Positions 36,530-44,100 of a stretch of 46,766 bases of DNA are shown piece after piece. The DNA comes from Akkermansia sp. (GTDB lineage Bacteria > Verrucomicrobiota > Verrucomicrobiia > Verrucomicrobiales > Akkermansiaceae). Location of the stretch: NCBI GenBank assembly GCA_024405435.1, contig JAKSOU010000017.1, positions 1-46,766 on the forward strand, given 5' to 3'. How positions within the stretch are numbered: the first letter of the stretch is position 1; every line of letters starts with the position of its first letter. Made by a program: the position numbers and the translations under genes. Below the pieces are notes generated by a model. It saw only the letters and a program-made list of their open reading frames with translations, made no database searches and had not been told where the DNA came from.

Positions 36530-39118
36530 TTAGTAGATGTGGACGGGCAGGGAGGTTCCGGTTTCTCCCAGGGTGAAGGACATGCCGACGCCGAGCTCGT
36601 GCTTGCCGCCGTTGTCGCGCATGAAGACGTTGACACCCACGTACCAGGCGCCGGTGTTCTTGAAGACGGAGAGCTGCTGGAGCGGGCTGCGGCGTTCCGT
36701 GATGTCCACGTAGGTGCGCCCGGCCACGGTGTAGTTCTCGTTGATGCGGAGGTTGCCCTGGAGGTAGAGCTGGTTGGAGTCCTCCTGGATGGGGTGGTGG
36801 TCGATGTATCGGAACCCGAAGGTGTACTCGAACCAGGCGCAGGGCATGTGGGAGATGCTGGCGTTGTACTGGTGGTAGTCCTCGCCGTTGCGGATGGTGG
36901 GCGTGAGCGATTCCAGCCGCATGTTCAGCGTGTCCCCGGGGTTGAAGCGTATCAGCGAGTACAGGTTGGAGAAGTTCCGCTGCGAGTTCACGTTGTCCCC
37001 GTTGTAGTCCACGAAGGCGTGCCAGTCCAGGATGTTCTTGCGCTCCCCGTCCTGCCGCGACGAGAAGGTGTTCTGCATGCCGAAACGCCACACGGAGGTC
37101 TTGCCCCAGCCGTCGATTCCCGTGAAGCTGCTCAGGTCCATGGGCATGGGTGCGGCGGTGGTGGCGCCCATGGTGGTGGACCAGCAGTCGATGCGCGGCA
37201 CCAGCGCGTTGGACGAGGAGATGGACATGTGCGTGAAGGATGTGTACGGGCGCAGCACGTGCGTGAGCCCGCGGTACCCCATGCTGTCCCAGTGGAAGCC
37301 CGCGAAATGCCGCTGCAGGCGGATATCCAGGTCGCAGCCCAGGTAGCCCATGAAGCGGTTGTCCGCGCCTATGCCGTCCACGCCGTAGTACCCGGAATAT
37401 CCCATGCCGGCCTTGGGGGTGACGTTGAGGAAGCGCAGCAGCTTGAAATCCGTGGTGAGCTCGTGCGTGGTGAAGGCGCGGCAGTAGTGGCCGGTGTTGA
37501 GCAGGCGGGCGTAGTATTCCTTCTGCGGGCCCTCGCGGTAGTGCTGCAGGGCTTCCTGGTAGGCGGCGCGCTGCAGCGGCGAGATGTACTGGTGCATCAG
37601 CCCGGCGCCCGTGCGCGTCTCATAGTTGACGCGCGTGCCGAACAGCGGCGTGCGCACGCGGTAGAAGGAGCCCTCCAGGCGTTCGTCCGTGGCGTAGTAG
37701 TTGTTCGGGGCGAAACGCGTGTAGAGCATGGTCTGCGTGCGCGGCGAGGTGCGCGCCAGGCGCACGGTGTTGTCCGGCTTGTCGTTCACCTGGCATTCTG
37801 CGGTGAAGAAGTCGCGCAGCATGTAGCGGTCGCCCACGGCGTTCACGTTGGAGACGGCGGACCAGCGGGAGCCGGGGTCGAACTCCGGGGTGCCCTCCCA
37901 TCCGGCCCGTGCGGTGAGGGAGTATCGCTGCTTGCGGATCTTGCTGCGGGGCACGTCTGTGGGGTTGATCATGTGGCCGCGGTCCGGGGCGTAGTAGAGC
38001 TTGATGCCGGAGAAATCCTGGTTGCGGCGCTCCATGGCGATGTCCACCAGGTCCAGCCCGGTGGCGAACCCGCGGCGCGTGCGCACATCCGCGTGCAGGG
38101 TGGCCAGGTAGTCCGCCGTGGGCATGATGCCCTCCACGCGCCGGTTGCCCAGCAGCACGCCGTAGGAGTTGAGCACGTACACGCCCCAGTAGGAGCGCGT
38201 GCCCAGCGAGGGCGTGTAGCCCTCCTTCGGGTTGAGGGAGTGGGAGACGGTGAACCAGCCGAGCACGGGCACGGCGATATCGTGGTCGCGCGTGGCGATG
38301 CTCAGGCGGGAGAACGAGCCGTAGTCCCCGGGCACGATGCGCAGCGTGCCCGCGCCCACCCACGTGCCGGGCTTCTCCACGTCCTCGGTGGTCACGTAGG
38401 CATCGTGGATGGTGATGCAGTTGCGCCCCCGGTCATCCTTGGTGTATTCCACGGCGGAGCCGCGCACCAGCAGGCCGTTCACCTTGGCGCGCACCCCGTT
38501 GAGCTCCGCAAGCCCGGAATCCCAGTGGTAGGCGCCGCCCCGGCCGCGCATCATCATTTCCCCCTGGTGGACGGTGAGGGGGCCCTCCAGCTCGGCCACC
38601 TGTTCCTCCAGGTTGGCGCTCACGCCCCCGGCGTAGATGTCCGCCCCGCTGTCCGTGAGGATATGGATGGGCGCAGTGCCGCCGCGGTAGGAGACGGTGT
38701 TGCGCGCGGCATCGTAGCAGATGTCCGCGCCGTGGCTCTCCACGGCCAGGTTGGTGGGGATGGAGGGCGCGGCGGAAAGCCCCGCGATACTGTTGAGCCC
38801 GGCCAGCTCCGCCAGCGAGGGCGCGGGGGGCGTGTCGTCGTTGAGCATCTTCGCCGGGGTGTATGCGGTACCGCCGCTTTCCTTGAGCCGCGGCATCTCG
38901 GCAGGTTCGTCGCGGGCTTCCGCGCGCTTGGGGAAATCCGTGAGCGGCGGGGCCTCCGGAACCTTCAGCTCATCCGGCAGGGAGGTGGCCTCCGGCACCT
39001 GCGGCAGGGGCGCGGGGGCTTCCCCCTGCGCCGCCTCCTGCGCGTGCAGCTGGCCCGGCAGGAGAATCGCCGCCGCCAATCCGCACACACCCGCCCAGCT
39101 GACCATGCCGTGCCTCAT
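36530..39118 (-). CDS. lptD: LPS-assembly outer-membrane protein LptD
   Basis: Outer-membrane porin that receives lipopolysaccharide from the LptA bridge and, with LptE, inserts it into the outer leaflet. It has 862 residues: a signal peptide of about 26 (MRHGMVSWAGVCGLAAAILL...), a Pro-rich linker, then an OstA/LptA-like jellyroll at about 105-220 (AGGVSANLEEQVAELEGPLTVHQG; DSGLAELNGVRAKVNG). The C-terminal beta-barrel domain is rich in aromatic, Arg and Asn residues (YSLTARAGWEG, PKAGMGYSGYYG, HVLRPYTSFTHMS, FEYTFGFRYIDHHP) and ends in a short strand. Length and domain order fit LptD. It lies between an acyltransferase gene (33-base gap) and the NadE-like gene (19-base gap), all on the minus strand, so it is probably co-transcribed. 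Its ATG has a good Shine-Dalgarno site, unlike most genes here. Confidence 0.85.
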   Translation of the reverse strand: MRHGMVSWAGVCGLAAAILLPGQLHAQEAAQGEAPAPLPQVPEATSLPDELKVPEAPPLTDFPKRAEARDEPAEMPRLKESGGTAYTPAKMLNDDTPPAPSLAELAGLNSIAGLSAAPSIPTNLAVESHGADICYDAARNTVSYRGGTAPIHILTDSGADIYAGGVSANLEEQVAELEGPLTVHQGEMMMRGRGGAYHWDSGLAELNGVRAKVNGLLVRGSAVEYTKDDRGRNCITIHDAYVTTEDVEKPGTWVGAGTLRIVPGDYGSFSRLSIATRDHDIAVPVLGWFTVSHSLNPKEGYTPSLGTRSYWGVYVLNSYGVLLGNRRVEGIMPTADYLATLHADVRTRRGFATGLDLVDIAMERRNQDFSGIKLYYAPDRGHMINPTDVPRSKIRKQRYSLTARAGWEGTPEFDPGSRWSAVSNVNAVGDRYMLRDFFTAECQVNDKPDNTVRLARTSPRTQTMLYTRFAPNNYYATDERLEGSFYRVRTPLFGTRVNYETRTGAGLMHQYISPLQRAAYQEALQHYREGPQKEYYARLLNTGHYCRAFTTHELTTDFKLLRFLNVTPKAGMGYSGYYGVDGIGADNRFMGYLGCDLDIRLQRHFAGFHWDSMGYRGLTHVLRPYTSFTHMSISSSNALVPRIDCWSTTMGATTAAPMPMDLSSFTGIDGWGKTSVWRFGMQNTFSSRQDGERKNILDWHAFVDYNGDNVNSQRNFSNLYSLIRFNPGDTLNMRLESLTPTIRNGEDYHQYNASISHMPCAWFEYTFGFRYIDHHPIQEDSNQLYLQGNLRINENYTVAGRTYVDITERRSPLQQLSVFKNTGAWYVGVNVFMRDNGGKHELGVGMSFTLGETGTSLPVHIY

Positions 39119-39126
39119 CCGTACAA

Positions 39127-39131
39127 CCTCC
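39127..39131 (-). promoter_or_regulatory. Shine-Dalgarno site of lptD
   Basis: GGAGG on the minus strand, 8 bases before the lptD ATG at 39118. It supports this start over the internal Met at residue 5. It stands out because the giant PEP-CTERM genes have no such site. Confidence 0.75.
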
Positions 39132-39151
39132 GTGGGAAAAATCCGTGCGCG

Positions 39152-40906
39152 TCAGGAAGGCGTTTCCATGTAGCGCTTCAAGAATCGCTCGGCGGTGGAT
39201 TCCAGGTCCAGCAGCACCAGGCAGTCCAGCACCCCGCCGAAGCCCTCGTCGATACCGAAGGAGAGCATCTTGCCGTTCAGGCGCAGGTACTGGCGCAGCA
39301 GCACGGGAATGCCCTTGCGGTCCGGCTCCGCCTCCACCACCATCATGTTGAGCAGGCGTGCATCCTCCAGCCCGGTGCGCAGCAGCGGCATATCCTCCGC
39401 GCGCATGGCCAGCTTCACCGGCGGGAAATTGGCGCGCACGCTGCGCGCCAGCCCGGCGTTCATGCAGTGCGCGCGCAGCCAGCCCAGGATCAGCCTGCGG
39501 GAGTAGTTCGTGTAATCCTGGGAGATGCTCACCGTGCCGTAGAGGTAGCGGTACTCCGGGTGCTTGAGCAGGTAGCGCGCGATACCCTGCCAAAGCGTGT
39601 CCAGGGAGCCGGCCTGGCGCTGGTAGGGGCGGGTGATGAAGGCGCGCCCCATCTCCAGCCCCTTGGAAATCACCTCCATGGCGGGCTTGCCGAAGTGGAA
39701 GAACTGCGCGTTGTACAGGCCGTCCAGCCCCTTGTTGCGGATGATGAAGTCCGTGCGGCCTATGCGGTAGGCACCGGCCAGGCATCTGGCGGCGGGGTCC
39801 CAGAGGATGAGGTGGATGTAGTGCGGGTCGTACCGGTCCAGGTCGCACGCGGTGCCGGTGCCCTCGCCCACGGCGCGGAAGGTGTTCTCGCGCTGCAGGC
39901 CAATCTCGTGCAGCAGGCGGGGGATCTGCTCCGCCTCCGCCGCGTACACCTGCAGGCCGCCGTTCTCGCCCGCCACGCACTGGCAGGATTCCGGCAGCGC
40001 GTCTATTTCCTCCTGCAGCAGCTCCGGCGACTCTGGCGCGTCCACGGGGCAGGGGGCCGGTTTCGCCGCGGCCGCGGGCTCCGCCAGGTCCTGCGGGGCG
40101 GGTGCGGCCGCGTACCGCAGCAGGGAGGAGCGCAGCCGCAGGTGGTCGATGAGGCTCTGCGGGTCCTTGAAATGCGCCAGCAGCGTGGCCGGAACCGCGC
40201 GCCCCAGGCGGATGCTGTGGCGCATCCGGCCGTCGCGCTTGATTTCGCGGGGCAGGAAGCTCGGGCGTATTCCCTTGGCCAGCACGGTCACCAGCTGGAA
40301 GAACCAGCCCGTGTGCCCGGAAATGTGCATGGGCACCACCGCGGCGTGCGTCTTGGCGATGATGCCGGCGATGTTGGCCTGCCACGGGTCCTCCTGGATT
40401 TCGCGGTGCCGCAGGGAGAGAGAGGACACCGAGCCGCTGGGGAACACCAGCAGGCAGTGCCCCTCCCGCAGCCACGCCAGCATCTCCTTCATGCCCGCTA
40501 TGTTCGCGCGCTTGGCATCATTGCCGCCGTACACGTTCACCGTGATGGAGTATGGGCGCATGCCCCGCACGCAGTACAGGAAATCGTTCACCACAATGCG
40601 GATATCCTTGCGCCGCCGCATGGCCAGCGCGCCGAACATCAGGCCGTCGCTCATCCCGTGCGGGTGGTTGGAGACCACCACGCACGGCCCCTCCGCCGGA
40701 ATGTTCTCCAATCCCTCCAAATCGTAGTTGAGGTTGAGGTATTTGCAGGCCAGGGTGAAGAAGTCCTCCGTGCTGCCGTTCTCCCAGTCCTCCTCAATGT
40801 GGTCGTGCGCTATGTTGAAATTGCTGAACCCCAGGCGGCGTTCCCCCCACTCGATGAGCCACCGCGGCAGCTTCAGCCAGCCCGGCAGGTATTCGGTGAG
40901 ATCCAT
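39152..40906 (-). CDS. OlsF-like bifunctional lipid acyltransferase (PlsC-like + N-acyltransferase domains)
   Basis: 584-residue two-domain enzyme. The N-terminal half (about 1-270) is a lysophospholipid-acyltransferase domain with NHPHGMSDG at 80-88 (the HxxxxxD catalytic pair) and FPSG at 155-158. The C-terminal half (about 350-560) matches the OlsB/hemolysin-type GNAT domain: FRAVGEGTG, DLDRYDPHYIHLILWD, GAYRIGRTDF, RAFITRPYQR and LWQGIARYL. Fused enzymes of this order (OlsF) make ornithine lipids by N-acylating then O-acylating ornithine; other aminolipids (glycine, lysine) are possible, so the amino-acid substrate is open. A Pro/Ala-rich linker joins the domains. I chose the ATG at 40906; a GTG 48 bases upstream is in frame but lies near the promoter. 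It is the first gene of the presumed operon with lptD and the NadE-like gene. Confidence 0.78.
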   Translation of the reverse strand: MDLTEYLPGWLKLPRWLIEWGERRLGFSNFNIAHDHIEEDWENGSTEDFFTLACKYLNLNYDLEGLENIPAEGPCVVVSNHPHGMSDGLMFGALAMRRRKDIRIVVNDFLYCVRGMRPYSITVNVYGGNDAKRANIAGMKEMLAWLREGHCLLVFPSGSVSSLSLRHREIQEDPWQANIAGIIAKTHAAVVPMHISGHTGWFFQLVTVLAKGIRPSFLPREIKRDGRMRHSIRLGRAVPATLLAHFKDPQSLIDHLRLRSSLLRYAAAPAPQDLAEPAAAAKPAPCPVDAPESPELLQEEIDALPESCQCVAGENGGLQVYAAEAEQIPRLLHEIGLQRENTFRAVGEGTGTACDLDRYDPHYIHLILWDPAARCLAGAYRIGRTDFIIRNKGLDGLYNAQFFHFGKPAMEVISKGLEMGRAFITRPYQRQAGSLDTLWQGIARYLLKHPEYRYLYGTVSISQDYTNYSRRLILGWLRAHCMNAGLARSVRANFPPVKLAMRAEDMPLLRTGLEDARLLNMMVVEAEPDRKGIPVLLRQYLRLNGKMLSFGIDEGFGGVLDCLVLLDLESTAERFLKRYMETPS

Positions 40907-40970
40907 TATCTTTTGCCTTGTACTCACGTCTTGCTTTGGTTCTGCTCGGTGCACACCGCACCGTGGAGCA

Positions 40971-41000
40971 ATTCTACCACGCCCTGCCCCCCGGCGTCAA
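40971..41000 (-). promoter_or_regulatory. Promoter of the OlsF-like/lptD/NadE-like operon
   Basis: Minus-strand -35 TTGACG (41000-40995), 18-base spacer, -10 TAGAAT (40976-40971). The leader to the ATG at 40906 is about 58 bases. It is divergent from the third giant's promoter, with a heptamer-array element between them. Confidence 0.72.
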
Positions 41001-41050
41001 CCAATTTAATCGCCCGCGCGCGTGGAGGCCGCGCGCAAAGCACGCCTGAA

Positions 41051-41085
41051 TTCCAAATCGTAAATTGTCAATCGTCAATTGTAAA
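41051..41085 (-). repeat. Heptamer-array element, copy 3
   Basis: On the minus strand: TTTACAA, TTGACGA, TTGACAA, TTTACGA, TTTGGAA. It ends 5 bases before the -35 box of the third giant gene and is inverted relative to copy 4, which begins right after that gene's stop codon. Its outward flank is GC-rich (GCGCGCGGCC), as with the other copies. Confidence 0.88.
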
Positions 41086-41090
41086 TTTGC

Positions 41091-41119
41091 TTGACTTCTC
41101 GGCACCCAACTCATATAAT
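41091..41119 (+). promoter_or_regulatory. Strong promoter of the third giant gene
   Basis: -35 TTGACT (41091-41096), 17-base spacer, -10 TATAAT (41114-41119), close to the sigma-70 consensus and the strongest promoter seen in the window. The leader is about 64 bases, with an alternating AC/CA stretch and no clear Shine-Dalgarno site. Confidence 0.82.
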
Positions 41120-41189
41120 ACGCGCGTATGCTCGTACACACACACGTACGGGCATTCATAACATAAACCACACCAAAAATCCAAACATT

Positions 41190-44100
41190 ATGAAAAAGAC
41201 ATTGTTCCTGACCCATATCCTCACGGCCTTCATCGCCTGCTCAGGCTTCTTGCATGCCCAGGAGGAAAACAGCCCCAGAGAGCTGAAGGGCAACCAAACC
41301 TATAACATGATTGCGGATGAAAAGTTCGCATTGTACGTGACAGGCCAGAACAACTGGATCAGGATGGATAACCAGCACAGGACGCACGTCACCTTCACCT
41401 ACCAGAACCCCACCGCGATTGTCAACGGCGAGCTCTCGCTGGAAAAAGTGAAGATTGGCCCCGACATGGGGAATGAGAAGTGGGAAATGGGGGCCAATTC
41501 GCGCCTGAACCTGGGCGGCACGGATGCCGCGCTGGTCTGGTTCAAAGTCACGGGGCCGTCCGCGGAGATTAACAACGGCGTGATCAACCTGTGGGAGGGG
41601 CAATCGTACACGCTGGGCGGGAACCTGGGCGGCACCGCCGGCATCGTCTTGAAAGACAACAGCCGCCTGGACCTTGGCGGCAAAACCCTGACAAACCCCA
41701 TGACCATCGACAGCTCCGCCACCATCGGCAACGGCTCGTACAACGGCGCCCTGGTGGTGAAGGGCGACAAGACGCTCACCCTGTGCGGCAACCTGGGCGG
41801 CACGGGCAACCTCACCCTGAACGACAACGCCCGGCTGGACCTGGGCACCCACACGCTTGACAAGGCCCTGACCCTGGACGGCTCCGCCATCATCGGCAAC
41901 GGCGCGTACAACGGCGCCCTGGCGGTGAAAGGCGGCAAGACGCTCATCCTGAGCGCAGACCTGGGCGGCACGGGCAACATCACCCTGGGCGACAACGCCA
42001 AGCTGAACCTGAACGGCTATTCCATCTCCAAGGCCATCGATTGGAACGTGAACTCCGGCATAGAGGGCGAGGGCATCATTCGGGGCAACCTGATCCTGAG
42101 GGACAACACCTCCTACACTTGGAACAACACGGCTGTGCAGATCGTCGGCAACGTCGTCCTGGGGGCGGGCTCCATGTTCGAGCTGAAGGGCCAATCCATC
42201 GGCTCCGCAACACTCACCGCCAGCAATTCCGTCATCTCGAACGCCAACATCGTCGGCACCTTCGCCCTGGGGGACGGTGTGTCCTACACCTGGAGCAGCG
42301 ATGCCCTCTACATCTGCGGAGACGTCTCCCTGGGCGACAAGGCCGCGCTGAACCTGGGCGGCCATGTCCTCGATAACGCCGTGAGCATGAAAGGCGCCGC
42401 CACCCTCGGCAGCGGCACGCTCAACGGCACCCTCTCCATGGGGGGCGGCAAAACGCTCAACCTGGGCGGCAACCTCTCCGGCTCCGGCACCATCGCCATG
42501 GCCGCGAACGATGTGCTCAACCTGGGCGGCTTCGAACTCGGCACCGCCGTGGCCGTGAACGGCTCCGCCACCATCGGCAACGGCTGGTTCCACGGCGCGC
42601 TCTCCGTCGCCGCGAACCAGACGCTCTCCCTGAACGCCGACGTGAAAGGCACGGGCAGCGTCACCCTTGGCAATGATGCCAAGCTGGACCTGGGCGGCAA
42701 AACCCTGGGCTGTGCCGTTAGCCTGGAAGGCTCCGCCACCATCGGCGGCGGCAGGCTCAACGGCTCCCTCACCGTGGACGGTGGCGAGACGCTCACGCTG
42801 AGCAGTTCCCTGAGCGGCGAGGGTGCCATCACCCTGGACAACGCGGCCGAGCTGGACCTGGACAGATTCGTCCTTGAAAAGGCCGTGGTCCTGGAAGGCT
42901 CCGCCACTATAGGCGACGGCACATACCACGGCACCCTGACCGTGCACGGCGGCGCAACGCTCACCCTGAGCGACAACTTGGGCGGAAACGGCGGAGTCAC
43001 CATGGAGGAAGGTTCCCGGCTGCAACTGAACGATGACGGTTCGGGCAACACCCTCTCCAAGGAGGTCTCGGCAACCGGGAATGTCCACATAGGCGGCGGC
43101 TCCATCGATGGCACGGTCTACGTGGATGCGGGCAAGACGCTCACCCTGTGCGGCGAGCTGGGCGGAAATCATGATGTCGTCCTGGGCGAAGCCTCCGTGC
43201 TGAACCTGGCGGGCCATAAGCTGAACAAGGCCGTGACCCTGGCAGGAACCACCGCAACCGTCAGCGGCGGCGAGATGAACGCCGCGTTGAACGTGGGCGC
43301 GAACAAGACGTTCTCCCTGAGCGGCGACCTGCGCGGCGGTGATGTCGTCGCCCTGGGCGAAAGCTCCGTGCTGAACCTGAACGGCCATACCCTCGGCAAG
43401 GGAATCCGCCTGGATGGTAGCGCCTCTATGAGCGGCGGCATCCACAACGGCGATGTGGAGGTGAGATTCGACAAGACGCTCACCCTGGGCGGCGACCTCT
43501 CCGGCACGGGCACCGTCATCCTGCAGGGCGGGACCGCCCTGAACCTGGCCGATAACATCCTCAACAAAAACGTCACCTTGGATGGCTCCGCCACCATCGG
43601 CGGCGGCACCATCAACGGCGCGGTGAACGTGCGGAGCACCCGCACGCTCACCCTGGGCGGCGACCTGGACGGCGCGAACGTCCTCACCCTGCAAGAATAC
43701 TCCAAGATGTTGCTGGGCGGCCATGTCCTCACCAAGTCGGTATGCTCGGTCGGGGAGGTCACCATGAGCAACGGCACGCTCGATGCCGCCGTGGAAATCC
43801 TCGGCACCGATGTCGACCGGAGGAACTGCAGGCTCCTGCTGGATGGAGTCGCCATCGGCAGCCATGCCACATTCACCATGTGGAACAATGCCGTCCTGGA
43901 CCTGGGCGGAAAGGAAGTCCGGCTGGACCGGTTCACTCTCAAGGGAACATCCTCTGTGGTGGGCGGCGGCGGCAAGCTGCTGGTGGAGAGCGGGGATGCG
44001 GTCAGGCTCGGCTCGACCCTCTACGCCCAATCCGTTGATCTCGAGGTGCGCGGCGGCACGCTGGACTTTGGCGGCAAAACCCTTGCCGCCAAATCCGCGC

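Noticed and set aside
40907..40954. Upstream GTG start for the OlsF-like protein
   Set aside because: It lies about 17 bases after the predicted -10 box and adds a polar 16-residue extension not expected for the family; the ATG at 40906 is preferred.
36518..41161. 1547-codon plus-strand frame across lptD and the OlsF-like gene
   Set aside because: It is in codon register with both minus-strand genes and results from their avoidance of TTA/CTA/TCA. The minus-strand products have clear family motifs.
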